Positions 36,638 to 44,607 of a stretch of DNA of 64,000 nt are shown in pieces. Position numbers and translations under genes: made by a program. The notes beneath the pieces were generated by a model. That model worked only from the letters and a program-made list of their open reading frames with translations, was not told the DNA's origin and did not search any database. Source of the DNA: Tenacibaculum jejuense (lineage in GTDB: Bacteria; Bacteroidota; Bacteroidia; Flavobacteriales; Flavobacteriaceae); NCBI RefSeq assembly GCF_900198195.1, contig NZ_LT899436.1:3315001-3379000 (forward strand), in the 5' to 3' direction. How positions within the stretch are numbered: position 1 is the stretch's first letter; each line of letters opens with the position of its first letter.

Positions 36638-37240
36638 AATCGTGCAAACAGATGAAAGTATGGCTTACTATACAGTAGTACAACTAGCTAACTAGTTATA
36701 ATGTGATATTGTTATTCACCAGTAAAAAATAAGTTGTGTTTTTTTAAAAATAATTTTAAGGGGGGTATTAGTTTGGTTTTCCATTCATAACAAAATGAAT
36801 GAAGTGGAATTTGTCAAGACTTTTAGGAGATAATTAGGTGTGTATACGACGTAGTAAAATACTCGTATTTTCAAGGAAGTAGATACCTTATTATTTTCTA
36901 AAACTTGTATAGTCTTTACAAGTTCCATAAGGATATCTAGCAGTTCTTTTGGAAGTTTTTGTGTTTGAGTGTACAGACAGTTAAACGAAAAAAGCAACAA
37001 TTTTCAAATTAGAACTACTTATATCCTGCTCGTTTTTCGTTGTCCCGAAAAATGATAAAAGCTTCATTTATTACAAACCCCTTAAAATTTAAAATTCCAG
37101 ATGTAAATCCCTGACGCTATTATAATAAAATCAGACAATTAACGACAAATAAAGACGATTTTATTTGTTAGTAAATTACAGCCTACCAAAGCTATAAGTT
37201 TATAAAAAGAAGTAAAGAACGTGCTTCTATTTATGAACCT

Positions 37241-37438
37241 ATGCAACATATTAATAAGGAAAATATAGAACAAGCTACTCAGAGGGTTAAGAAACGATTA
37301 CCTATAGAAAAAATACGTCAAATTCCTAAGTATAGAAACATATCTCCTGAAGGATATAATCAGCTTATTAAAAACGCTGAAACCTTTTCTTTACTCGTAT
37401 TAGAAGCTATCAATGTACAAGATCAAAATATTATTTAA
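37241..37438 (+). CDS. Small hypothetical protein upstream of the serine recombinase
   Basis: This 65-aa, basic, helical protein (MQHINKENIEQATQRVKKRL...) has no signal peptide. It precedes the serine recombinase by 66 bp in the same orientation. I do not recognise a family. It may be a recombination-directionality or accessory factor by position only. Confidence 0.55.
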   Translation: MQHINKENIEQATQRVKKRLPIEKIRQIPKYRNISPEGYNQLIKNAETFSLLVLEAINVQDQNII

Positions 37439-37471
37439 CATTGGTTTTTACACAAAACTTACCAATACCTA

Positions 37472-37479
37472 TATCTTTG
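37472..37479 (+). promoter_or_regulatory. -7 promoter box of the serine recombinase
   Basis: A perfect TATCTTTG lies 25 bp upstream of the ATG at 37505. A TTG at 37441-37443 is farther away than usual (28 bp between the boxes). Confidence 0.45.
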
Positions 37480-37504
37480 TTATTGATATTCAACACTTAA
37501 AACC

Positions 37505-39136
37505 ATGGATAACTTAACTCTTTTCAAACAATTCGCTCCCAAAGCTCCCAAAAAATTTCAAGAAGGTAATAATGCTGTTATTTATACTCGGGTTTCCTCC
37601 AGCGATCAAGAGGATAATACCAGTTTAGCTTCTCAAAAAAAGCATTGTGATTTATATGCACAAAGACGAAACCTAAATGTTGTTGGATATTTTGGCGGTA
37701 CATACGAATCTGCAAAAACAGATGACAGAAAAGAGTTTAATCAATTATTAAAGTTTGTAAAACGCTCTAAAAACATCAACTATATTATTGTGTATTCTTA
37801 CGAACGATTTTCACGTTCGGGGATTAATGGAGCATCAATTGCGGAAGAACTACTTAAAAAGTATGGTGTTATTACATTAGCAATTACACAAGAACTTGAC
37901 CCAACTACTCCGTCTGGTTCTTTTCAGCAAAAAATATTTTTCCTCTTCGGACAAATGGATAATGAATTAAGAAGAGATAAAACCGTTACAGGAATGAAAG
38001 AACTACTCTTAAAAGGATATTGGGTTTGGGCTGTTCCTAGAGGGTATGAGGACTTAAATAAAGGAAAAGCTACAGAACGTAAATTAGTGGTTAATGAAGA
38101 AGGAAAACTGCTAAAAAAGGCTTTTGAATGGAAAGCTTACAGCCAATTACCAAACGTAGAAATTGTAAGACGTTTAAAAAAGATGGGAATTAACCTATCA
38201 GAGAAACGTTTAAACGATTTATTTTCAAATCCTTTCTATTGTGGGTTAATCACAAGTAAAATGATTCCAGACCAAGTAATTCAAGGAAATCATGAAGCTA
38301 TGATTTCTAAAGAACTTTTTTTAAAAGTTCATAATATTAGAAAAGAAAAACGCATACACGGATTTGTACATAATAAAGACAACGATAACCTACCCTTAAA
38401 AATTTTTACAAAATGTGAAAAATGTGGAAAAGGAATGACGGGTTATTTAGTGAAAAATAAAAATCTATATTACTACAAGTGTCGCACAAAAGGATGTAAA
38501 GTAAATCGTAGTGCCAAAGCAATGCACGAATTGTTTAATAAAGCACTTGCTTCTTTTAAGATTGAAAAAGAAGAACTAGAAATTATCAAGGTTCAACTAG
38601 AAGAACAAATGGGTGTGTTTTTTAAGTCAAAAACAGAGAATGAAAAGATTTTAAAAACCAACCTAAATACACTTAAAAAGAAATTAGAGAATATCGAAGA
38701 ACGATTTGTTATTGGCGAAATAGATAGACAGCTTTATGATAAATACAGTTCTAAATACAAAAAAGAATATTTTGAAATTGAACAAGAAGTTGAAAAAACA
38801 AGTGGATACAGTTCGAACCTCAAAAAAGTAATCAATTTTGTTACCAAAACATCTACCAATGTCTTACCGTTATGGGAATCTTCTACTTTGGAGAATAAAA
38901 AAGTTTTTCAGCAAATGCTATTTCCTGACGGAATCTTCTATAATCACGAATTAGACCAAGTTCGAACCACTAGAGTAAATTCATTTTTCTCGCTAATCCC
39001 AGAAATGACGAGTAATATAGGGAATAAAAAAAGCGGAAATTTTATCCAGTTTGATAAAAAATCCGCTTTAGTGATCGCGACAGGATTCGAACCTGTGACC
39101 GTCTGCTTAGAAGGCAGAAATTTTGACCACACATAA
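37505..39136 (+). CDS. Large serine recombinase with tRNA-derived C-terminal tail
   Basis: This site-specific recombinase of the resolvase/invertase superfamily has its catalytic domain at about 22-165: Ser-31 in YTRVSSSDQ and Arg residues in YERFSRSG. A recombinase domain follows, with a zinc ribbon (Cys-304, 307, 326, 331) and a coiled coil (about 355-435). From about residue 508 the frame runs through a minus-strand terminator hairpin. From residue 523 it runs through 48 bp identical to the 3' part of tRNA-Arg, giving ATGFEPVTVCLEGR. The tail is therefore host-derived read-through, and the native C-terminus probably ends near residue 505. It presumably mobilises the element to its left; that element's other end was not found. 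Confidence 0.85.
   Translation: MDNLTLFKQFAPKAPKKFQEGNNAVIYTRVSSSDQEDNTSLASQKKHCDLYAQRRNLNVVGYFGGTYESAKTDDRKEFNQLLKFVKRSKNINYIIVYSYERFSRSGINGASIAEELLKKYGVITLAITQELDPTTPSGSFQQKIFFLFGQMDNELRRDKTVTGMKELLLKGYWVWAVPRGYEDLNKGKATERKLVVNEEGKLLKKAFEWKAYSQLPNVEIVRRLKKMGINLSEKRLNDLFSNPFYCGLITSKMIPDQVIQGNHEAMISKELFLKVHNIRKEKRIHGFVHNKDNDNLPLKIFTKCEKCGKGMTGYLVKNKNLYYYKCRTKGCKVNRSAKAMHELFNKALASFKIEKEELEIIKVQLEEQMGVFFKSKTENEKILKTNLNTLKKKLENIEERFVIGEIDRQLYDKYSSKYKKEYFEIEQEVEKTSGYSSNLKKVINFVTKTSTNVLPLWESSTLENKKVFQQMLFPDGIFYNHELDQVRTTRVNSFFSLIPEMTSNIGNKKSGNFIQFDKKSALVIATGFEPVTVCLEGRNFDHT
39024..39069 (-). terminator. Displaced native terminator of tRNA-Arg
   Basis: On the minus strand AAAGCGGA pairs with TCCGCTTT, with an inner TTATC/GATAA pairing and a 6-nt loop, followed by TTTTT. 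It immediately follows the left tRNA-Arg fragment, where the tRNA's own terminator would sit if the 19-kb island were removed. Confidence 0.7.
39071..39118 (-). repeat. attL: 48-bp duplicate of the tRNA-Arg 3' end
   Basis: These 48 bp are identical to 58276-58323, which covers the 3' half of tRNA-Arg from the anticodon stem to the discriminator base. Identity stops at both sides. It is the left boundary of the integrated island, 156 bp before the integrase gene. Confidence 0.92.
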
Positions 39137-39151
39137 AACCATATAAAAACA

Positions 39152-39176
39152 AAAACCCTTATAAACAAAGGGTTTT
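39152..39176. terminator. Hairpin between attL and the integrase
   Basis: AAAACCCTT pairs with AAGGGTTTT around a 7-nt loop. It may insulate the integrase from outside transcription. Confidence 0.45.
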
Positions 39177-39217
39177 ACGAAATATTAAATTTTATAAAAT
39201 CAGATAAAAATAAAAAA

Positions 39218-39238
39218 ATCGGGGAGTTTTCGGGGAGT
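39218..39238 (+). promoter_or_regulatory. Tandem CGGGGAGT repeat near attL (possible integrase arm sites)
   Basis: CGGGGAGT occurs twice, 11 bp apart, separated by TTT. The whole 21-bp block, including the leading AT, is repeated identically and in the same orientation at 58208-58228 near attR. The integrase has an N-terminal arm-binding-type domain, so arm-site function is plausible. Confidence 0.6.
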
Positions 39239-39274
39239 TTTTTCATATCTTTAAAGTATCCAAAATTAAAGACT

Positions 39275-40579
39275 ATGGCTAGTGTAACAATTGTTCTAGA
39301 CAAAAGAAAAAGTGGACAAAAAAAAGATGGATCTTTTCCTATCAAGTTAAAAATTGAACATGATAATAAACACCTAACAATTCATTTAAGTAAGCATGCT
39401 AAAATTGAACAATGGGACAGGGATAAATATAATCGTAAATACCCTAATTCTAAAAGAGCTAATAATGAACTGAATAAAAAGCTTGTTATTGCAGAAGATA
39501 TTTTAGATGATTATGAAAATGAAATTAAAACTTGGAACTGTAAACAACTTAGAGATTTTATTGCTTTACAGATCTTAGATGAAAAGTCCGAAAAACGAGA
39601 TAAAAAAATCAAAGAAAAAGGCGGTACACTTTTAATGACTCCTAAAGGTATTAAAACCATTAAGCTTTTTGAATACGGTAATCATTTAGTTAGCCATTAC
39701 GAAAACTTAAAACTTTATGGTAGAGCTAAATCCTACAAACAAGCTTTAAGTGCATTTAAGAAATACACTAACTGTAAAGAAGATATCACTTTTGCGGAAA
39801 TTACTGGAAAAGTCCTAGAGCAATGGAAAGTAAACATGATGAATAAACCTATGAAAGACACTTCGTACAATGCTTATTTAAGAGGCTTACGTGCAGTAAT
39901 CAATCATGGCATTAAAGATCATAAACTTCCAAAAGATGGAAATTATGGATTTCAGTATTTTACAGTGGGTACACCCCAACCAACACAAAAAAGAGCTATT
40001 CATTTAGAACAAATCAAAGCTTTATTTGAATATCCGTTAGAAAGAGAAACTTCCTTATGGCATTCTCAACAACAAGCTATTTTTATGTTTAATACTAATG
40101 GAATTAACTTTCGAGATTTAGCTTATTTAAGAATGAATCAAATTATTGGCGATTTTAACCGTATAAAATATACAAGAGCAAAAACCCATAAAGATTTTGA
40201 TATTGTCATCGCAGGTAAATCAAAGGAAATATTACAATATTACTCACAAAGAAAAAAACTAAATTCTAATGAATTAGTCTTCCCTATTCTGCCACAACAA
40301 ATTTTAGGACTAGGAAAAAAAGAGGTTACTCTTTATGAAAGTCGCCGTGATGTGTTTAATAACAACCTAAAGAAAATTGCCTCATTAGCTGAAATTGACA
40401 CCAATTTAACTTCTTATGTTTTAAGACATTCTTTCGCTACTGCTTTAAAGCACTCAGGAACAAATATTTCATATATTTCCGAAGCTTTGGGACATGACTC
40501 TTCTAAAACTACTCAAGTGTATTTAGACAGCTTTGAAACTGAGGACAATGATAATATCACTAAGTCTGTGGCTTTTTAG
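39275..40579 (+). CDS. int: Tyrosine-type site-specific integrase of the island
   Basis: This 434-aa phage-type integrase catalyses insertion and excision at tRNA-Arg. The N-terminal ~100 residues form an arm-DNA-binding-like domain (VTIVLDKRKSGQKKDGSFP). A core-binding SAM-like domain covers about 125-235. The catalytic domain has NGINFRDLAYLRM, a Lys in RAKTHKDF, SYVLRHSFATAL (R384; the usual first His of HxxR is Tyr-381, as in many Bacteroidota integrases), GHDSSKTT (H407) and the nucleophile Tyr-416 in QVYLDSF. It lies just inside attL. A TATCTTTA box at 39246-39253 may be its promoter. Confidence 0.93.
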   Translation: MASVTIVLDKRKSGQKKDGSFPIKLKIEHDNKHLTIHLSKHAKIEQWDRDKYNRKYPNSKRANNELNKKLVIAEDILDDYENEIKTWNCKQLRDFIALQILDEKSEKRDKKIKEKGGTLLMTPKGIKTIKLFEYGNHLVSHYENLKLYGRAKSYKQALSAFKKYTNCKEDITFAEITGKVLEQWKVNMMNKPMKDTSYNAYLRGLRAVINHGIKDHKLPKDGNYGFQYFTVGTPQPTQKRAIHLEQIKALFEYPLERETSLWHSQQQAIFMFNTNGINFRDLAYLRMNQIIGDFNRIKYTRAKTHKDFDIVIAGKSKEILQYYSQRKKLNSNELVFPILPQQILGLGKKEVTLYESRRDVFNNNLKKIASLAEIDTNLTSYVLRHSFATALKHSGTNISYISEALGHDSSKTTQVYLDSFETEDNDNITKSVAF

Positions 40580-40603
40580 AATACTCATGTAATCCTATTC
40601 AAT

Positions 40604-40627
40604 TAAATACCTAGTACTAGGTATTTA
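40604..40627. terminator. 24-bp perfect palindrome after the integrase
   Basis: TAAATACCTAGT is followed directly by its exact reverse complement. The RNA form is a 10-bp stem with a GTAC loop and a T-rich stretch 5 bp later, so it may terminate the integrase transcript. As DNA it could be an operator for the four-gene set that starts at 40674. Confidence 0.6.
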
Positions 40628-40645
40628 GCACTTTTTTATTTTTAT

Positions 40646-40653
40646 TATCTTTC
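40646..40653 (+). promoter_or_regulatory. Candidate -7 box of the four-gene set
   Basis: TATCTTTC matches TAnnTTTG in all but the last base and lies 20 bp before the ATG at 40674. Confidence 0.4.
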
Positions 40654-40673
40654 AGGAATAAACCTAACTTCCT

Positions 40674-43274
40674 ATGAGTAAAGAACTATTTAAAAGCATT
40701 GTTGAAAACGGCAACAGTGTTCCTTCGAGTTTAAACAAAATATTTTTCTCTGAATTTAATAAAAGTAATGGAAATGAGCTTTCCGATTTTATTGATGAAA
40801 ATTTCCCCATTACAATTGACAATCAAAGTGCAAGTATTTTTAGTGATCTACAACAAAAATACACTCAACACCAAAAACATGCTTACATAAATCGACAGAT
40901 ATTAGAAGCCAATTCTGAATTAATAAAGTATGTTGTAGGTACAGCTTCTGTGCCTGCTGCCGCAACTGGCGTTGGCGCTATTGTTGTTGGGGGAGTTAAC
41001 CTTTTCATGGACAAGCTACTTGATCATGCTTTAGATGAGTTCGACCAATCAGTTAAAAACTCTTCTGCTAAAATAGTAGGAGTACATTTAAGAGAGGTTA
41101 GAAATAAAACTGGCAAATCTTTAGAAGAAATATCTGGAATGGATACTAAAGCTGCTCATAAACTCCTATTTGAATCTAATATAGGGATAATGGACAATTC
41201 AATTGAGTTTTTAACTCCAGAAGATCGTACCAAGGCTTTACATGAAATGACGAAAATTCTTGAAGACAAATTAGTTCATGCTACTGCCCTAAATAAGCTT
41301 GTAAATGAAACTCAAGATATAGAAATAGCAAATATAAAAGATGAAATTGATTTCATCTCTAAAGTTCAAAACAACCATCAAGAATGCATCGAGAACATCA
41401 CTGAAAATATAGAGACCATACAACAAAATTTCATTAATTTAAGTGAATCCGTAAAAGTTCTACATTCAGAAGTAAGCAACAATTCTGAGAATATAGACAT
41501 TCTTAAAAACCATGTTTTTTCAAATGCTAATGTTGATCAAAAAATCAAATTACTCGATAGCGGTTTGTTAGATCAAAATTTAACTAGTGAAAAGAAGGAT
41601 CAGTTAGAAAAACAATTAAAAGCCTTAAAAGCAAAGCAAGATTTACAAAGCAGTATCCATAAGCATATTAATAAAGCTCGACACATCACTACCATTTTAA
41701 GCAATGTTGGCTTTGATTCTAAGACAGTCCAAAAAGCTAATGAACTAATTAATATAGGAACTACTGCTATGAATGCATTTACTGCATATAGTTCTGGCAA
41801 CGTTCTTGCTTCTGCAGCTATTGTCTCTGGACTTTTTGGAGGAAAAGGAAAATCCGATCCTGCTGCCCAAAGACATAAGCAAATAATGGACAAATTAAAT
41901 GTTCTAGATAATAAACTAACCGAAGTCTTAAATAATCAAATTACTATTATGAAAAATCAACAATTCATAATAGATACGCTTGGAAAAATTTCAAAGCAGA
42001 TAGATGAATTACATGCTATTGAAATGGAGAAATTAGAAGAAATTAAAACTGAGACCCTTTATAACAGGCTTTCAAACCTAGAACTTCAAACTAGAGATTT
42101 AAATGTTTTAGAAACTTTTAGTAAACCTTTTAAGAAATTTAGAGCAATAAAGAATCGCTCATACAATGATATACAACAGTTCTTTTTTGATTATGGAGAT
42201 CGCTTTGAAAAACATAATGATATCTTCAAACCTCTTTTAAATATATATAGCCATTCATTAGATCGATTTTTACAATTAAAGGAATATGAATATTTAGGTA
42301 TTAAAGATGATAATTCAATTAATGAAATATCCATAATTACTAAAGGGTTTGACAGAATCATTAACTATATCGAAAACTTCACAAGCATTAAAAATCAAAT
42401 TAATCTTTTTGGAAAAATAACTATTAATAATGTTTATCACTTAGATTCTAAGTTCGAAACTATTTCAAAAATAGAATATTATGATGATGAGGAACTTCCT
42501 TGGGGTTTAACCAAGTCTTCCTTAATTTTCACGAAACAACTAGAACGAATTTTTGAAATTTTAAATGAGGTTCACATATTCTACTTACTTCAAAAAACTG
42601 ACACTAGCGAATCAGAACTTCTTTCTACTGAAGATTTTTTCGCTAAAAGATTTCACAAACGTAAAGGCTACCAACATTTTCAGCATTTACTTATTTTAGT
42701 TAACATTGCTATTACTCAACAAAATTTACTTTCTGGAGACAAACTATTAGAAGTATTCTATCAAAGATTGTTTATTGATAAAATCGACCAAGAAACCCCT
42801 GAACACAAGCAAATTATAACAGTATTAAACAGTAATGGTTTATTTAAATCAAATTTCGCTAAATATTTTATAAAAAAACAATTGGAAAAAGAACGAAAAG
42901 TTACCATTAATGGGGATGAATTAAATGTTAAATTTGATTTCTTCGAATATAATTTATACTTGGCTAATACTTCATCATATGCTCAAGATATAAGAAATAA
43001 AACTAATTTAAGGATGTGTTTTGATGATAATTTACAATCACAAATCATATATCATAAAGGTCAATGGAAATTAGACTTACACAGAGATGATAGAGAAGCT
43101 TATTTAGAATTACCTAAAACTACCGATTTTAAACAAGGCGCAATACGTTTTCGAAGAGAAATGTATGCCCTACTAGAATTAAAATCAAAAATTTTAGATA
43201 AAATTTCCGAGTATGAATTAAAAGATTTTATCAATCCTAATGAAAATATTTACCAACATTTAAAATTTAATTAA
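40674..43274 (+). CDS. 866-aa coiled-coil protein with two hydrophobic segments, unknown function
   Basis: I do not recognise the family. The protein has no signal peptide. A Gly/Ala/Val-rich hydrophobic segment (about 86-111, SVPAAATGVGAIVVGGVNLF) could insert into a membrane. A long coiled coil (about 215-330) follows. A second small-residue-rich segment (about 361-393) ends in SGLFGGKGKSDPAAQ, and a second coiled coil covers about 401-465. The C-terminal ~400 residues are mixed alpha/beta with many aromatics and no catalytic motif I can name. The layout recalls helical pore-forming or membrane-active proteins, but that is an inference. One base separates it from the first of three small related genes; the four form a plus-strand operon directly behind the integrase. 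Confidence 0.75.
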   Translation: MSKELFKSIVENGNSVPSSLNKIFFSEFNKSNGNELSDFIDENFPITIDNQSASIFSDLQQKYTQHQKHAYINRQILEANSELIKYVVGTASVPAAATGVGAIVVGGVNLFMDKLLDHALDEFDQSVKNSSAKIVGVHLREVRNKTGKSLEEISGMDTKAAHKLLFESNIGIMDNSIEFLTPEDRTKALHEMTKILEDKLVHATALNKLVNETQDIEIANIKDEIDFISKVQNNHQECIENITENIETIQQNFINLSESVKVLHSEVSNNSENIDILKNHVFSNANVDQKIKLLDSGLLDQNLTSEKKDQLEKQLKALKAKQDLQSSIHKHINKARHITTILSNVGFDSKTVQKANELINIGTTAMNAFTAYSSGNVLASAAIVSGLFGGKGKSDPAAQRHKQIMDKLNVLDNKLTEVLNNQITIMKNQQFIIDTLGKISKQIDELHAIEMEKLEEIKTETLYNRLSNLELQTRDLNVLETFSKPFKKFRAIKNRSYNDIQQFFFDYGDRFEKHNDIFKPLLNIYSHSLDRFLQLKEYEYLGIKDDNSINEISIITKGFDRIINYIENFTSIKNQINLFGKITINNVYHLDSKFETISKIEYYDDEELPWGLTKSSLIFTKQLERIFEILNEVHIFYLLQKTDTSESELLSTEDFFAKRFHKRKGYQHFQHLLILVNIAITQQNLLSGDKLLEVFYQRLFIDKIDQETPEHKQIITVLNSNGLFKSNFAKYFIKKQLEKERKVTINGDELNVKFDFFEYNLYLANTSSYAQDIRNKTNLRMCFDDNLQSQIIYHKGQWKLDLHRDDREAYLELPKTTDFKQGAIRFRREMYALLELKSKILDKISEYELKDFINPNENIYQHLKFN

Positions 43275-43275
43275 A

Positions 43276-43620
43276 ATGCCTGTAAAAATTATAAAGCTAA
43301 AAGCCGACAGCTTCACTTATGCTGGGACAACAACTAAAATTACTACTGCAAAAAATGTAATTGGTGGAGGTGATTTATTTGTAATAAATAAAAGAGGAGA
43401 TTACAAGGACATCATAGAAGAAGTATATTCTAAGGATGAGATTGACAACATAAAGAAAAAAGTTACATCTGATTTAATTAAAAAAATAGAAAATATAATT
43501 CAGGATCACTTTCTTTCCTTAAAAGAAAATATTATCAATGACCCTAAACTTTCTAAAAAAGTTGCTGAACATATATTAAATGACAATACATTTCTAGAAA
43601 AATTAAAAAACAACTCTTAA
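43276..43620 (+). CDS. Small coiled-coil protein, paralogue 1 of 3
   Basis: This 114-aa protein of no known family begins MPVKIIKL, like its two downstream neighbours. It has a short beta-like head (about 1-50, with NVIGGGDLFVINKRGDY), then EVYSKDEIDNIKKKV. A helical C-terminal half contains LSLKENI and ends TFLEKLKNN. The VYxxxEID...K block starting a coiled coil resembles the stalk start of some phage fibre proteins. It starts 1 bp after the 866-aa gene. Function unknown; an adaptor or assembly partner of the large protein is a guess from the operon. Confidence 0.75.
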   Translation: MPVKIIKLKADSFTYAGTTTKITTAKNVIGGGDLFVINKRGDYKDIIEEVYSKDEIDNIKKKVTSDLIKKIENIIQDHFLSLKENIINDPKLSKKVAEHILNDNTFLEKLKNNS

Positions 43621-43632
43621 ATCTAAAATTAT

Positions 43633-44025
43633 ATGCCAATCAACGTAGTAAAAGTCACAAAAACAGGGCAACAACAAGTAACTTTTGAGCCTTGGTATAG
43701 TAATCGCCTCATTAGTCGTTCTAATGTCAATAAATTTGAAACAAGATTTACTAAAAACTGTATTAACCCAATTCACCTTCCTCCTAACTCAGTTTACCTA
43801 GTCTCGGAAGTTAATAATAAAATAAACGAAGTAAAAAACGCAATAGACCAATCGGAAGAGGAATTTAAATCTGAACTTTCTAAAAGTTTAGAGGATATTC
43901 AAAAACAAATAATCAGTCTAAAAAAACAAATAATAAAGGATCAAGCCTTCATAGAAAATATTACGGACTCATTAACTAACAATGAAACCTTCCTTGATAA
44001 AATAAAAGAAAAACTACAATCTTAA
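43633..44025 (+). CDS. Small coiled-coil protein, paralogue 2 of 3
   Basis: This 130-aa protein begins MPINVVKV. The head (about 10-53) differs strongly from its neighbours (QVTFEPWYSNRLISRSN). The block SVYLVSEVNNKINEV aligns with the VYxxxEID block of the others. The coiled coil has ELSKSLEDIQKQIISLKKQI, which matches paralogue 3 closely, and the end is ETFLDKIKEKL. It lies 12 bp after paralogue 1. Function unknown. Confidence 0.75.
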   Translation: MPINVVKVTKTGQQQVTFEPWYSNRLISRSNVNKFETRFTKNCINPIHLPPNSVYLVSEVNNKINEVKNAIDQSEEEFKSELSKSLEDIQKQIISLKKQIIKDQAFIENITDSLTNNETFLDKIKEKLQS

Positions 44026-44035
44026 AATTAACTAT

Positions 44036-44428
44036 ATGCCAATAAAAGTATTTTCATTAGAAAGAGGCTATAAAGGTAAAAATACCAAAATAGTACCAGC
44101 TTTAACTCCAATTCATTCAGGTAACCATGTCCATAAAGGAGATATTAGTGCACTTAATATAAATGACAATTACAAACAAGAATTTTTTGGTAAAGGTTAC
44201 AGGATAGCAAATTCAGTTTACACAACTAATGAAATAGACTCTTTAATCTCAAAAATCAATAACGAAACAGTTAATCTATTAAAAAATGAATTTAGTACTG
44301 AAATTGCTAAAAGTTTAAACCAAATTCAACAAGATCTAACTTCATTAAAACATGAAATTTTAGCTAGCAGAACTTTTAGAGAAGAGCTTAAAAATGAAAT
44401 TCTAGAAGAACTAAAAAGAGAACTTTAA
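44036..44428 (+). CDS. Small coiled-coil protein, paralogue 3 of 3
   Basis: This 130-aa protein begins MPIKVFSL. Its head (about 9-58) contains IHSGNHVHKGDISALN and is unlike the other two. SVYTTNEIDSLISKI leads into the coiled coil EIAKSLNQIQQDLTSLKHEI and an end rich in Glu/Lys. It is the last gene of the plus-strand set, 10 bp after paralogue 2. The conserved stalk with variable head across the three suggests parallel subunits with different binding targets; this is inference. Confidence 0.75.
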   Translation: MPIKVFSLERGYKGKNTKIVPALTPIHSGNHVHKGDISALNINDNYKQEFFGKGYRIANSVYTTNEIDSLISKINNETVNLLKNEFSTEIAKSLNQIQQDLTSLKHEILASRTFREELKNEILEELKREL

Positions 44429-44560
44429 AAGCAATCTTCTTCCGTCAACTATAAATAAGAAGTATCTTGCATTAATAAAATTAACCAACCTTAAAGTGGA
44501 CTTGCAACAAAAAGTCGGACAAATTTTCTAAGACCTATGCCACGTTTTTAATTTGATAAA

Positions 44561-44595
44561 ATTCTTGTTCACACATATGTAGTATATACAAGAAT
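44561..44595. terminator. Inverted repeat between the convergent defence operons
   Basis: ATTCTTGT (44561-44568) pairs with ACAAGAAT (44588-44595), with ACATATGT inside the loop. It lies where the two cargo operons face each other and may end one or both transcripts, although the T run is modest. Confidence 0.4.
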
Positions 44596-44607
44596 TGATT
44601 ACATTTT

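Larger units (their letters stand above)
35908..37240. other. 1.3-kb non-coding region rich in inverted repeats
   Basis: No convincing ORF was found. The stretch holds a long stem-loop (36239-36293), a perfect hairpin (36296-36311), a cluster of nested palindromes (36510-36700) and a hairpin CATTCAT/ATGAATG (36782-36801). It lies between radC and a serine recombinase of a mobile element. An origin of transfer, replication origin or recombination site is plausible but unproven. Confidence 0.6.

Noticed and set aside
36785..37000. 71-codon minus-strand ORF
   Set aside because: It overlaps the hairpin-rich non-coding region, has no promoter box or neighbour support, and its composition is not clearly coding.
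36001..37240. CRISPR array or regularly spaced repeats
   Set aside because: The repeats are short, inverted and irregularly spaced, with no repeat-spacer periodicity and no cas genes in the window.
38944..39168. 74-codon minus-strand ORF across attL
   Set aside because: It is antisense to the recombinase end and contains the displaced tRNA terminator and tRNA fragment.
44494..44525. Sequence near GTGGACTTGCAACAAAAAGTCGGACA that recalls an IS3-type end
   Set aside because: No transposase fragment, partner end or target duplication is visible nearby, so an insertion-sequence relic cannot be supported.
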